A DNA stretch of 23,304 bases from an uncultured Ruminococcus sp. (GTDB taxonomy: Bacteria > Bacillota > Clostridia > Oscillospirales > Ruminococcaceae): NCBI GenBank assembly GCA_900545125.1, contig UQXS01000014.1:1-23304 (forward strand), in the 5' to 3' direction. Shown here in pieces: positions 13,801 through 20,620 of the stretch. Numbering within the stretch: the first letter of the stretch is position 1; each line of letters opens with the position of its first letter. The notes beneath the pieces were generated by a model that saw nothing but the letters and a program-made list of their open reading frames with translations, did no database searches and was not told the DNA's origin. The position numbers and the translations under genes were made by a program.

Positions 13801-15506
13801 TCCTTGTGAATAACACGATATTTTACGTTGTATGTACCGTTTTCAGCAACTTGTCTTTTTACTTCGGCAAGAATTGTTTTTTTGTCATCTGCATGGATAT
13901 TGTTTGTTATGTCCTGTGCAAACTTATCCATAAATTCGTCTACAGTATAACCCTGAAGTTCAGCTGCCCCCTCGCTGATGTAGGCATAGCTGAGACCTGA
14001 GCCGTCATCGGCATTAATAATTTTAAGTCCTCCGGAAATACCGCTGAGAATGGTATTTATCCGTATATTTATTTCGGAATTGACAGAGGCAAGCCTTTCA
14101 TTTGCTTCCTGTAGAGCTTTTTTCTGTATGCGTTCTTTTTTTCTGATATTGGTAATATCAGATGCTATTACTGATGCATAGATATGACCTGTTTCGTCGT
14201 CCAGATAAGTCAGGCACATTATTCTTATATGAGTATCAGAATGCGGAGAATAGTATTCCGTTATGGAATTGGTAATGCCGTTTTTAAAGTTGTCCAGAAG
14301 ACCTTGACAAGTAAAATTCTTTCTCATGGATTCGTCTGCAAATTCCGGCTTGAAAGCGTCTGTATACTTTCTGAGGAGCTCATCAAAGCTGACCGGAACG
14401 GTACAGTCGAGTTCACGTACTATATTTACTCCGTGAGCCGTTACAAATTCGTGATGTATGATTCCTTCGGTGACATCAAAGAAAAAGTTGAATTCACTGT
14501 TGCCGACCAGAGCATCTCTGTAAGTCTTTTTCTCCATGGCAAGGGAGTTTGTCAGATGCTTCTGGGTTGTTACGTCTAAAAGCGAACAGAGGATATATTT
14601 TTGTCCGTTGGCAAACTGCAGAAGCTTGATGGTTGATTCGATGAATATTATTTTACCGTTGACTCTGGCTTTGTATGCCGACTGAATTGCATCTCCTATC
14701 GCATGAGGTATGTTTTTCCTACTGAGAATGCGCTCACGATCTTCGGGAATAATTTTTTTTCTGAGGAAAGTTACCAATGAATCCAGTGCATTCTCGCTGC
14801 TGCTGCATCCAATAATATTTTTTGCGGCATCGTTGACAGCGAGGAGTTTGTGATCGGGAAGAGTATAGGCGATAACTCCGCAGTTTATAGAGTCGATTAT
14901 CTCTTTCTGCATATCACGGCTGTCTTTCATATTGGCATGACTTATGAGAACTTTTTCATGTTCGCTGCGATTATACATTGCGATGCCGATAAATGAACCG
15001 AGAAGATAGAGCGAATCGGCAATAAGCCTTGTTATGTCTTCCGGAGCGTTATCAACTCCGATGAATCCGGACAGAACACCATTAATGGTGATAGGAGCTT
15101 CGATAACACTTTTTATGTTCTGCCTTGAAAGAATATCATACATAAACGGGTCATATGATTTTATTTTTTCTATATCAGAAATAATAACGCAATCTCCTGC
15201 ACTAAGCGGCGATATCCATGTTATATCTTCTTTCTGGATATTTTGAAGAGTGTCTTTTTCCGGACGAACTCCGGGAGCACACCATTCGACAGTATTTGAA
15301 TAAAGTCCGTCGGATTCTTCAAATATATATGCTCTTTCGGCATTCATATACCTGCCTACACAAATGAGAACTTCTTCTATGGCTGCATTAAGATCGGCTG
15401 CGGAATTTAGTATTGCGATCTGCTTATGTATCATTTTTGAAGCTTCAAGTTCTTTTAAAAGCATAGATTCATCCTGATTTGAATTATCATTTTCATTATG
15501 GTTCAT
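10887..15506 (-). CDS. Large soluble hybrid sensor histidine kinase with two receiver domains
   Basis: The 1539-residue cytoplasmic kinase has no membrane segment. Visible order: GAF-like domain (about 20-185), PAS-like (205-315), a further sensory unit (330-455), a clear PAS/PAC (490-605), PAS-like (618-735), another unit (750-875), a last PAS-like part (880-1000), a short coiled coil, HisKA with the phospho-acceptor His1035 in NMSHDIRTPMN, HATPase with NLMSNAIKYTP, DNGIGM and GTGLGM, then two receivers. Receiver 1 has DDD at 1278-1280, Asp1327 (ILDWKMPG) and Lys1378; receiver 2 has ED at 1422-1423, Asp1469 (FMDIQMPI) and Lys1523. All catalytic residues appear intact. There is no HPt domain or DNA-binding output, so a separate phosphotransfer partner or protein-level output is expected. 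The regions 203-455 and 618-875 look like an internal duplication. The ATG at 15506 follows AGGAG; an upstream in-frame extension has none. Confidence 0.95.
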   Translation of the reverse strand: MNHNENDNSNQDESMLLKELEASKMIHKQIAILNSAADLNAAIEEVLICVGRYMNAERAYIFEESDGLYSNTVEWCAPGVRPEKDTLQNIQKEDITWISPLSAGDCVIISDIEKIKSYDPFMYDILSRQNIKSVIEAPITINGVLSGFIGVDNAPEDITRLIADSLYLLGSFIGIAMYNRSEHEKVLISHANMKDSRDMQKEIIDSINCGVIAYTLPDHKLLAVNDAAKNIIGCSSSENALDSLVTFLRKKIIPEDRERILSRKNIPHAIGDAIQSAYKARVNGKIIFIESTIKLLQFANGQKYILCSLLDVTTQKHLTNSLAMEKKTYRDALVGNSEFNFFFDVTEGIIHHEFVTAHGVNIVRELDCTVPVSFDELLRKYTDAFKPEFADESMRKNFTCQGLLDNFKNGITNSITEYYSPHSDTHIRIMCLTYLDDETGHIYASVIASDITNIRKKERIQKKALQEANERLASVNSEINIRINTILSGISGGLKIINADDGSGLSYAYISEGAAELQGYTVDEFMDKFAQDITNNIHADDKKTILAEVKRQVAENGTYNVKYRVIHKDGSIKWVIEQGKLIVDETKEKQFYYAIMQDITELEDRNRQLNTALSIQSKMAESLGSGILAYTLPEREVLILNHEAKKLFSSIGTNTDTETESKENSLDIMSRIDPVDIPEIRDAVKSLREPGDQVEYIFHSLSPNGRLTFKTTTKLLNLFDGKQLILSSITDITQQELMEKRLEEERRQYRNALAYSSEAIFTIDLTDGWLYNHVFFADNTNITKKIGINVPARYENLMNKWFHKDRIISGCTFLDTLKSREKMITAYENGKTIFEVEYHVPSSGKYYRVLTLLFKIYSHIHVSFAIYDVTSSRQEKREYQAIIESLGKIYSELYLFSLKDLEYIAFKQYDDMALKINKRGTYQQLSEIYVNNFVESEDKKRLEEFFDIGSINRRLKNKNYCTIEFRRKRYGWCSITVVVSERDANGSAVTAVIAGTVIEEQKQAELAQQEALKAAYESANIANSAKTDFLANMSHDIRTPMNAIIGLTAIAGTHIDDRDRLVDCLSKITVSSKHLLGIINEVLDMSKIESGKMELQDDEFSLPELIDNLLTMSKPEVSAKKHELNVSVISIEHEHVIGDSQRIQQVFMNLMSNAIKYTPAGGKINLYITEKSTNKQKVGCYEFIFEDNGIGMSQEYLKHIFEPFTRNRDDARVEKIQGTGLGMPITRNIIQMMNGTINVESKPDVGTRITVNIFLKLKSEDEKTSFEKFIDLPVLVADDDENSCIYTCEVLEEIGMKGEWVLNGQDAVNKTVEHHENGSDFFAVILDWKMPGMDGIETTREIRRLVGRNVPIIIISAYDWSDIELEARAAGADAFISKPLFKSRMIHLFHELTGENENEKSTSGLEIFSNENFSGKRALLVEDNFLNAEIAGEILEMTGLSVEYAKDGKEAVDIMSNAEENYFNIIFMDIQMPIMNGYEAARAIRTLPGNYVKSVPIIAMTANAFAEDVTAAKNAGMNEHIAKPLDLDQLLKALKKWIK

Positions 15507-15552
15507 GAAAAACGTCTCCTCAATTATAATTTGTCTTGACATTATTAATTGT

Positions 15553-15581
15553 ATTATAACATCATTATGCAGAAAATGCAA
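15553..15581 (-). promoter_or_regulatory. Promoter of the hybrid kinase gene
   Basis: On the minus strand TTGCAT (15576-15581) and a perfect TATAAT (15553-15558) are 17 bases apart, with an extended -10 TGT. It is divergent from the aroC promoter. Confidence 0.8.
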
Positions 15582-15603
15582 TAGTAAATTTTGAAATGGT
15601 CAG

Positions 15604-15633
15604 GGCAGCAGCATTTATTTTTTTGCTGTTGCC
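15604..15633. other. Inverted repeat between divergent promoters
   Basis: GGCAGCAGCA (15604-15613) and TGCTGTTGCC (15624-15633) form a 10-bp stem with one G-T pair and a T-rich 10-base loop. It is not followed by a T-run on either strand, so it does not look like a terminator. It lies upstream of both the hybrid kinase and aroC promoters. No function can be assigned. Confidence 0.35.
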
Positions 15634-15655
15634 GTGCTTATAACATATCGCAATA

Positions 15656-15684
15656 TTGACACAAATATCAATATGTGGTATAAT
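15656..15684 (+). promoter_or_regulatory. aroC promoter
   Basis: TTGACA (15656-15661) and TATAAT (15679-15684) are perfect consensus boxes 17 bases apart, with an extended -10 TGG. The -35 lies within ATATTGA (15654-15660) and TCAATAT (15668-15674), a 7-base inverted repeat that could be an operator. The leader before the start codon is under 30 bases, so there is no room for a riboswitch or T-box. Confidence 0.9.
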
Positions 15685-15718
15685 ATAAATATATTTTCCA
15701 AAACAGGAGCTGAATAAT

Positions 15719-16810
15719 TTGAAAAATACTTTTGGTTCAACCGTTTCGGTCACCATTTTCGGCGAGAGTCATGGCGGCATGATCGGCGCCGTTCTTGACG
15801 GATTTGCTCCCGGTGTTACGGTAGATGAAGAATTTATTGCCGCACAGATGTCACTGAGGAAAGCTTCGGGATCTATTTCCACTGCACGTCACGAAGCGGA
15901 TAAAGTGAGGATAGTGAGCGGCGTTTTCAACGGAAGAACCACGGGAACTCCTATCACATTCATTATTGAAAATCAGGATACAAGAAGCCGTGATTACGGT
16001 GAGCTTGCTTATAAGGCACGTCCCGGACACGCTGATTATACGGCTTTTATGAAGTATCACGGCTATCAGGATTTCCGTGGCGGCGGTCATTTTTCCGGAA
16101 GGATAACTGCCGGTCTTGTAGCTGCCGGAGCAGTTGCGATAAGTGCTCTCAAGGCGAAGAATATCAGGATCGGGACACACATACTGTCATGTGCCGGAGT
16201 TTATGACCGCAGTTTTTCCGGAGATCCGGAAAAGGATATAGAAAAGCTGGGAACATCTGCTTTTGCTGTTCTTGACGAGAGTGTTAAAGACAAGATGATC
16301 GCCGGAATAGAAGCGGCAAAGAGCAGCGGCGACAGCGTCGGCGGACGTCTTGAAACTGCCGTTACAGGACTCCCGGCAGGAGTGGGCGAGCCTTGGTTCG
16401 ATACACTGGAAAGTGTGCTTGCGCATATTATTTTCAGTATCCCGGCGGTCAAGGGCGTTGAATTTGGTGACGGATTCGGTCTTGCAGATATGACCGGCAG
16501 TCAGGCAAACGATCCTTTCCGTTCCGAGAACGGAACTGTATGCACCGAGACAAACCACTGCGGCGGTATTCTTGGTGGCATCTCAAACGGAATGCCTGTA
16601 ATTATCAGAACGGCGGTCAAGCCTACACCGTCGATCTACAAGGAACAGCAAACCGTAGATCTAAATACATCGGAGAATACCACTCTTGTTATCAACGGAC
16701 GCCACGACCCTGCGATAATTCACAGGGCAAGAGTCGTTATCGACAGCGCTGTGGCACTTTGTCTGTGCGATCAGCTGGCTTTGCGGTTCGGTACTGACTG
16801 GCTGAAATAA
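15719..16810 (+). CDS. aroC: Chorismate synthase AroC
   Basis: The 363-residue enzyme converts EPSP to chorismate with reduced FMN, the last common step of aromatic amino acid synthesis. The N-terminus KNTFGSTVSVTIFGESHG is the family signature. RPGHADYTAFMKY, GGHFSGRITAGLVAAGAVA, NHCGGILGGISNGMPV and RHDPAIIHRARVVIDSAVAL are also characteristic. Length is normal. Translation begins at TTG (15719), an uncommon start that is well supported: AGGAG (15705-15709) lies 9 bases before it and the family N-terminus starts exactly there. The TAA stop abuts a MITE-like element, beyond which a DAHP synthase gene continues in the same direction. Joint transcription with that gene is likely, as no promoter is seen between them. 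Confidence 0.97.
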   Translation: MKNTFGSTVSVTIFGESHGGMIGAVLDGFAPGVTVDEEFIAAQMSLRKASGSISTARHEADKVRIVSGVFNGRTTGTPITFIIENQDTRSRDYGELAYKARPGHADYTAFMKYHGYQDFRGGGHFSGRITAGLVAAGAVAISALKAKNIRIGTHILSCAGVYDRSFSGDPEKDIEKLGTSAFAVLDESVKDKMIAGIEAAKSSGDSVGGRLETAVTGLPAGVGEPWFDTLESVLAHIIFSIPAVKGVEFGDGFGLADMTGSQANDPFRSENGTVCTETNHCGGILGGISNGMPVIIRTAVKPTPSIYKEQQTVDLNTSENTTLVINGRHDPAIIHRARVVIDSAVALCLCDQLALRFGTDWLK

Positions 16811-16971
16811 GAACCTGTCCACATAGAAAGTTACGCACGTCTTTTCGGCGAATTTCGCCGATGTCTGCGTTGAAAAAGCTTACCATACGTCAGTATGCTT
16901 TCGCTTTTTCGTCTTGCCCTCGGCAAAATTACGCTCGAAAATCTGCACATAATTTCTATGTGGACAGGTTC
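16811..16971. mobile_element. 161-bp MITE-like hairpin element without genes
   Basis: Perfect 19-bp terminal inverted repeats, GAACCTGTCCACATAGAAA (16811-16829) and its complement (16953-16971), bound a segment that is imperfectly self-complementary throughout. Its centre, CATAC gtca GTATG at 16884-16897, coincides with the midpoint. A sub-hairpin CGGCGAA/TTCGCCG lies at 16846-16860. TAA flanks both ends (16808-16810 and 16972-16974), consistent with a 3-bp target duplication; the left copy is the aroC stop codon. It encodes no protein and should have been moved by a transposase elsewhere. I cannot name the family. Confidence 0.78.
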
Positions 16972-16994
16972 TAAATTTGAAAGGAAGATTTAAT

Positions 16995-18023
16995 ATGGCA
17001 ATGAATATTATCAGACAGCTGCCGCATCCCTCAGAAATAAAGGCAGCACATCCTCTTACATCCGAACTGCTTGAGGTTAAAGCAAGACGTGATGAAGAAA
17101 TTAAGAAGATTTTCAGGGGGGAATCAGATAAATTTCTTATTATCATAGGACCTTGTTCTGCTGACAGTGAGGACAGCGTTCTGGACTATATAACACGTCT
17201 CCGTGAAGTTCAGGAAAAAATAAAGGATAAGATACTCATTATTCCCCGTATCTATACCGGAAAGCCACGTACCACCGGAGACGGATACAAGGGAATGCTT
17301 CATCAGCCGAATCCTACAGCGATGCCCGATCTTAAAAGCGGCATTGTTGCTGTAAGAAATCTTCATATGCGTGCTCTTGCAGAAACAGGATTCAGCGCTG
17401 CGGACGAAATGCTTTATCCGGAAAACTACAGCTATCTTGACGATCTCCTTGCGTATATCGCTGTCGGAGCACGTTCTGTTGAGAATCAGCAGCACCGTCT
17501 TGTTTCCAGCGGAGTTAATATCCCTGTAGGTATGAAGAACCCTACAGGCGGCGATATATCCGTAATGATGAATTCCATTACTGCTGCTCAGCACGCCCAT
17601 GCTTTTATTTACAGGGCAAGTGAGGCAAGGAGCGACGGAAATCCTTACGCTCACGCTATTCTGAGAGGATATGTCAACGACAGGGGACAGTCATTTCCGA
17701 ATTATCATTATGAAGATCTTTACCGTCTTGCTCAGGTCTATGCAGAGAAAGATCTGAAAAATCCTGCGCTTATTGTTGATACCAATCATTCTAATTCCGG
17801 CAAGAAGTATCTGGAGCAGATACGTATTTCCAAGGAAGTTCTCCACAGTATGCGCCATAGTCAGGAAATAAATAAACTGGTAAAGGGTCTTATGATAGAG
17901 AGTTATATTGAAGACGGAAGCCAGAAAATAGGCGAGAACATCTACGGCAAGTCTATTACCGATCCCTGCCTTGGCTGGGAAAAATCAGAAAGACTGCTCT
18001 ATGATATAGCTGAATTGCTTTAA
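16995..18023 (+). CDS. aroF: 3-deoxy-7-phosphoheptulonate (DAHP) synthase
   Basis: This 342-residue class I enzyme joins phosphoenolpyruvate and erythrose 4-phosphate, the committed first step of the shikimate pathway. Motifs of the AroF/G/H type are plain: IIGPCSADSED (50-60), PRIYTGKPRTTGDGYKGM (84-101), GARSVENQQHRLVSSG, GMKNPTGGDI, and near the end VDTNHSNSGK and ESYIEDGSQ with metal-binding residues. There is no added chorismate mutase or N-terminal regulatory domain, so feedback control, if any, would be in the core. The ATG at 16995 follows AAGGAAG by 7 bases; an upstream in-frame TTG at 16977 precedes that site and is unlikely. The gene lies after aroC, separated by the MITE-like element. 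Which E. coli isozyme it matches cannot be told, so the symbol is approximate. Confidence 0.94.
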   Translation: MAMNIIRQLPHPSEIKAAHPLTSELLEVKARRDEEIKKIFRGESDKFLIIIGPCSADSEDSVLDYITRLREVQEKIKDKILIIPRIYTGKPRTTGDGYKGMLHQPNPTAMPDLKSGIVAVRNLHMRALAETGFSAADEMLYPENYSYLDDLLAYIAVGARSVENQQHRLVSSGVNIPVGMKNPTGGDISVMMNSITAAQHAHAFIYRASEARSDGNPYAHAILRGYVNDRGQSFPNYHYEDLYRLAQVYAEKDLKNPALIVDTNHSNSGKKYLEQIRISKEVLHSMRHSQEINKLVKGLMIESYIEDGSQKIGENIYGKSITDPCLGWEKSERLLYDIAELL

Positions 18024-18063
18024 GGCAACACCGTGCGCAGCATGTGAGAACGTGAACAGCGGT

Positions 18064-18081
18064 CAAGCTGGCTACAGCTTG
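18064..18081 (+). terminator. Weak hairpin after the DAHP synthase gene
   Basis: CAAGCTG (18064-18070) and CAGCTTG (18075-18081) form a 7-bp stem with a 4-base loop 40 bases after the stop. A T-rich stretch begins only 15 or more bases later, so termination here is doubtful. Confidence 0.3.
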
Positions 18082-18107
18082 TTGTGCAAAGTTTATCATT
18101 TTTTCTA

Positions 18108-18136
18108 TTGACTTATAACTTATTTTGGTATATAAT
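18108..18136 (+). promoter_or_regulatory. glgA promoter
   Basis: TTGACT (18108-18113) and TATAAT (18131-18136) are 17 bases apart, giving a leader of about 48 bases before glgA. Confidence 0.87.
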
Positions 18137-18190
18137 ATATGTGTAGATCTGTATTGATTCTGCAATTTATTACAGTCAGGAGTTAACGGC

Positions 18191-19645
18191 ATGAAAAATA
18201 TTTTATTTGCAGCTTCAGAAAGCGTACCCTTTATCAAAACAGGCGGACTTGCCGATGTAGTGGGAGCTCTGCCCCAGTATATCGATTCCGGCAAATATGA
18301 CGTAAGGGTGATTATGCCTTTTTATACGTGTATTCCGGAAAAATTCAGAAATGCTTTTAAATATGTTACTCATTTTTATATGGATTTCGGTATGCATGAG
18401 GGAAATCAGCACGTCGGCATCATGGAATATGAATACAACGGAGTAAAGTTCTATTTTGTGGATAACGAGTATTACTTTAAGTGCGACACACCTTATTCGT
18501 CTGATCTTAAATGGGATATTGAGCGTTTTACCTTTTTCTGCAAGGCAGTGCTTGCCATCCTGCCTGTTATCGGATTCCGTCCTGATATTATTCACTGTCA
18601 CGACTGGCAGGCTTCACTTATTCCTGTATTTCTTCATACTTCTTTTGCAACAAATCCTTTTTACAGTTCGACTAAAACGATCATGACCATACACAACTTG
18701 AAATTTCAGGGCGTATGGGATGTCAAAACGTTCAAGTATCATACCGCTCTGCCGGATTATATGTTTACTCCGGACAAGCTGGAGTTCCATAAGGATGCGA
18801 ATATGCTCAAGGGTGGTCTGGTCTATGCCGACTATATTACAACGGTATCCGAAACATATGCGGAGGAGATCAAGTATCCTTTCTATGGCGAGCAGCTTGA
18901 CGGACTTCTTCGTGCCCGTTCCGCTTCGCTTAGAGGAATTGTAAACGGTATTGATTATAAAGTATTTGATCCGTCCAACGACAAGCAGATTTTTGCAGAG
19001 TACAATTCAAATAACTTCATTAAGCAAAAGGCTGTCAATAAGGAAAAGCTTCAGGCTGAGCTTGGACTTCCCGTTGATAAGAATAAGTATATGATAGCTA
19101 TTATTTCACGCCTTACCGATCAGAAGGGACTTGATCTGGTGAACTATGCCATTGAGCGTATCTGCGATGAATTTACGCAGTTTGTTGTGATAGGCACAGG
19201 CGACCCGAGATATGAGAATATGTTTAAACATTATCAGTGGAAGTATCCGGAGAGAGTATCTGCAAATATCCTTTATTCCGATGCTCTTGCACATAAGCTC
19301 TATGCCGCAGCTGATGCCATGCTTATGCCGTCACTCTTTGAGCCGTGCGGACTTACTCAGCTTATCTCTTTGAGATATGGTACAGTTCCGATTGTCAGAG
19401 AAACCGGAGGTCTTAAAGATACCGTTCAGCCCTATAATGAATTCGACGGAACAGGCACGGGATTCTCCTTTGCAAACTATAACGGCGATGAAATGCTGGG
19501 CGTTATCAACTACTCTAAGCATATTTATTATAATCACCGGGATCAGTGGGACAAAATGGTCAAGAGAGGCATGGAAGCAGACTTTTCATGGAACAGTTCG
19601 GCACGTCAGTACGAAGGTATGTACGACTGGATGATAAACTGGTGA
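18191..19645 (+). CDS. glgA: Glycogen synthase GlgA (ADP-glucose type)
   Basis: The 484-residue cytoplasmic glycosyltransferase (family GT5) extends alpha-1,4-glucan chains from ADP-glucose. The N-terminus MKNILFAASESVPFIKTGGLADVVG holds the substrate-binding KTGGL motif (16-20). HCHDWQASLIPV, TIHNLKFQG, GIVNGIDYKVFDP, SRLTDQKGLDLV and MPSLFEPCGLTQLISLRYGTVP are all family motifs, with the catalytic glutamate region (EPCG) in place. The length is normal. AGGAG (18178-18182) is 8 bases before the ATG. A HAD phosphatase gene starts 3 bases after its stop, so it heads a short operon. No other glycogen gene (glgC, glgB, glgP) lies in the window. Confidence 0.97.
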   Translation: MKNILFAASESVPFIKTGGLADVVGALPQYIDSGKYDVRVIMPFYTCIPEKFRNAFKYVTHFYMDFGMHEGNQHVGIMEYEYNGVKFYFVDNEYYFKCDTPYSSDLKWDIERFTFFCKAVLAILPVIGFRPDIIHCHDWQASLIPVFLHTSFATNPFYSSTKTIMTIHNLKFQGVWDVKTFKYHTALPDYMFTPDKLEFHKDANMLKGGLVYADYITTVSETYAEEIKYPFYGEQLDGLLRARSASLRGIVNGIDYKVFDPSNDKQIFAEYNSNNFIKQKAVNKEKLQAELGLPVDKNKYMIAIISRLTDQKGLDLVNYAIERICDEFTQFVVIGTGDPRYENMFKHYQWKYPERVSANILYSDALAHKLYAAADAMLMPSLFEPCGLTQLISLRYGTVPIVRETGGLKDTVQPYNEFDGTGTGFSFANYNGDEMLGVINYSKHIYYNHRDQWDKMVKRGMEADFSWNSSARQYEGMYDWMINW

Positions 19646-19648
19646 TCT

Positions 19649-20314
19649 ATGGCTGATAAAGAATTAAGAGGCGCCGTCTTTGACATGGACGGCGTTCTTG
19701 TTGATACGGAAAAGCTTTACGTTCGTTTCTGGCGGCAGTCGGCGGCGGATTTCGGCTATAATATGACTGAGGAGCACGTTTTCGGAATACGCAGTATGGC
19801 AAGAAAACTTGCTAATGTCAGATTGAAAAGTATTTTCGGCGAAGATTTTCCTTGCGTTCAGGTGCGTGAACATCGTACCGAACTTATGGATGCATATATC
19901 GAAGAATATGGAATAGATACAAAAAAAGGTCTCTTTACCATGTTGGATTATCTGCGGGACAGGGGAATAAAAGCAGCAGTTGCTACAGCTACTCCCACTG
20001 AAAGGGCAAAGAAAATGCTTGAAAGGATAGGCGCACTGACTTACTTTGATACAGTGGTCGGGGGAGATATGATATTTAACGGCAAGCCTGCACCGGATAT
20101 CTACCTTGCTGCGGCTGCGAAACTTGGACTTCCTCCGGAAAACTGCGCTGCCTTTGAGGATTCGCCGAACGGTATAAGATCGGCGCATTCTGCCGGATGC
20201 CATGTGGTTATGATACCTGATCTGACTCCGCCGGATGAAGATATACTGCCATTGCTCAGTGCCGTATATGATTCGCTGGACGAAGCCGTAAGCTTCTTTG
20301 AAAATCGGGGGTGA
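19649..20314 (+). CDS. HAD-superfamily hydrolase, beta-phosphoglucomutase-like
   Basis: The 221-residue enzyme has the full HAD set: nucleophile motif FDMDGVLVDTE (Asp12 and the acid Asp14), motif II in VATATPTERA, motif III lysine in NGKPAPDIY, and motif IV FEDSPNGIRSA. A helical cap of about 65 residues follows the first motif, placing it in the beta-phosphoglucomutase/phosphatase-like subfamily. Substrate is probably a sugar phosphate, but the sequence does not tell a mutase from a phosphatase. The ATG begins 3 bases after the glgA stop with only a weak GGTGA site, so translation is probably coupled. Its place after glgA makes a role in sugar phosphate turnover tied to glycogen plausible, as an inference. 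Confidence 0.9.
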   Translation: MADKELRGAVFDMDGVLVDTEKLYVRFWRQSAADFGYNMTEEHVFGIRSMARKLANVRLKSIFGEDFPCVQVREHRTELMDAYIEEYGIDTKKGLFTMLDYLRDRGIKAAVATATPTERAKKMLERIGALTYFDTVVGGDMIFNGKPAPDIYLAAAAKLGLPPENCAAFEDSPNGIRSAHSAGCHVVMIPDLTPPDEDILPLLSAVYDSLDEAVSFFENRG

Positions 20315-20318
20315 TGAA

Positions 20319-20570
20319 ATGCCAAGTGTTTCGACAGTTTTTGAGATACCGAAGTTCTACTACTTTGACAGCGGAAATAATTATTCCGGCAGCAAGGGAG
20401 ATTTTGCCTATAAGATCATCACCGGAGAAAAACTTGAAGCCATGACATGGCATGGACGGCTTTGTTCCATGAAAGCTAAGATAGAGCACAGGCAGGAATT
20501 TGAACGTTCCGAGACAGGATTTGCCAATATGATAAAGTGGATAGAAGAACGTTACAGTGAAAGCAAATAA
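20319..20570 (+). CDS. Small protein of unknown function, 83 residues
   Basis: I do not recognise this family. The protein starts MPSVSTVFEIPKFYYFDSGN, then NYSGSKGDFAYKI, KLEAMTWHGRLCSM and a helical end ANMIKWIEERYSES. It has no signal peptide or membrane helix, one Cys, and many aromatic residues in the first half, suggesting a small folded cytoplasmic protein. The ATG at 20319 uses GGGGGTGA, which spans the stop codon of the HAD gene, so it is translated as part of the glgA operon; an in-frame ATG at 20298 lies inside the HAD gene before that site. A strong terminator follows directly. The context suggests a link to glycogen or sugar phosphate metabolism, without proof. Confidence 0.8.
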   Translation: MPSVSTVFEIPKFYYFDSGNNYSGSKGDFAYKIITGEKLEAMTWHGRLCSMKAKIEHRQEFERSETGFANMIKWIEERYSESK

Positions 20571-20607
20571 AAGGCTTCCGCACCAGAAATGATGCGGAAG
20601 CTTTTTT
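20567..20607. terminator. Bidirectional terminator
   Basis: GCTTCCGCA (20574-20582) and TGCGGAAGC (20593-20601) form a perfect 9-bp stem with a 10-base loop, followed by TTTTTT (20602-20607). An A-rich stretch before it gives TTTTATTT on the minus strand. It can end the glgA operon and the convergent pseudokinase gene. Confidence 0.9.
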
Positions 20608-20620
20608 AGTATCGTTTATA

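Noticed and set aside
15604..15633. Inverted repeat as a terminator between the kinase and aroC genes
   Set aside because: The two genes are divergent, so no transcript needs to end here, and no T-run follows on either strand.
15685..15718. Search for a T-box or aromatic amino acid riboswitch before aroC
   Set aside because: The leader is under 30 bases, with no room for a folded regulator.
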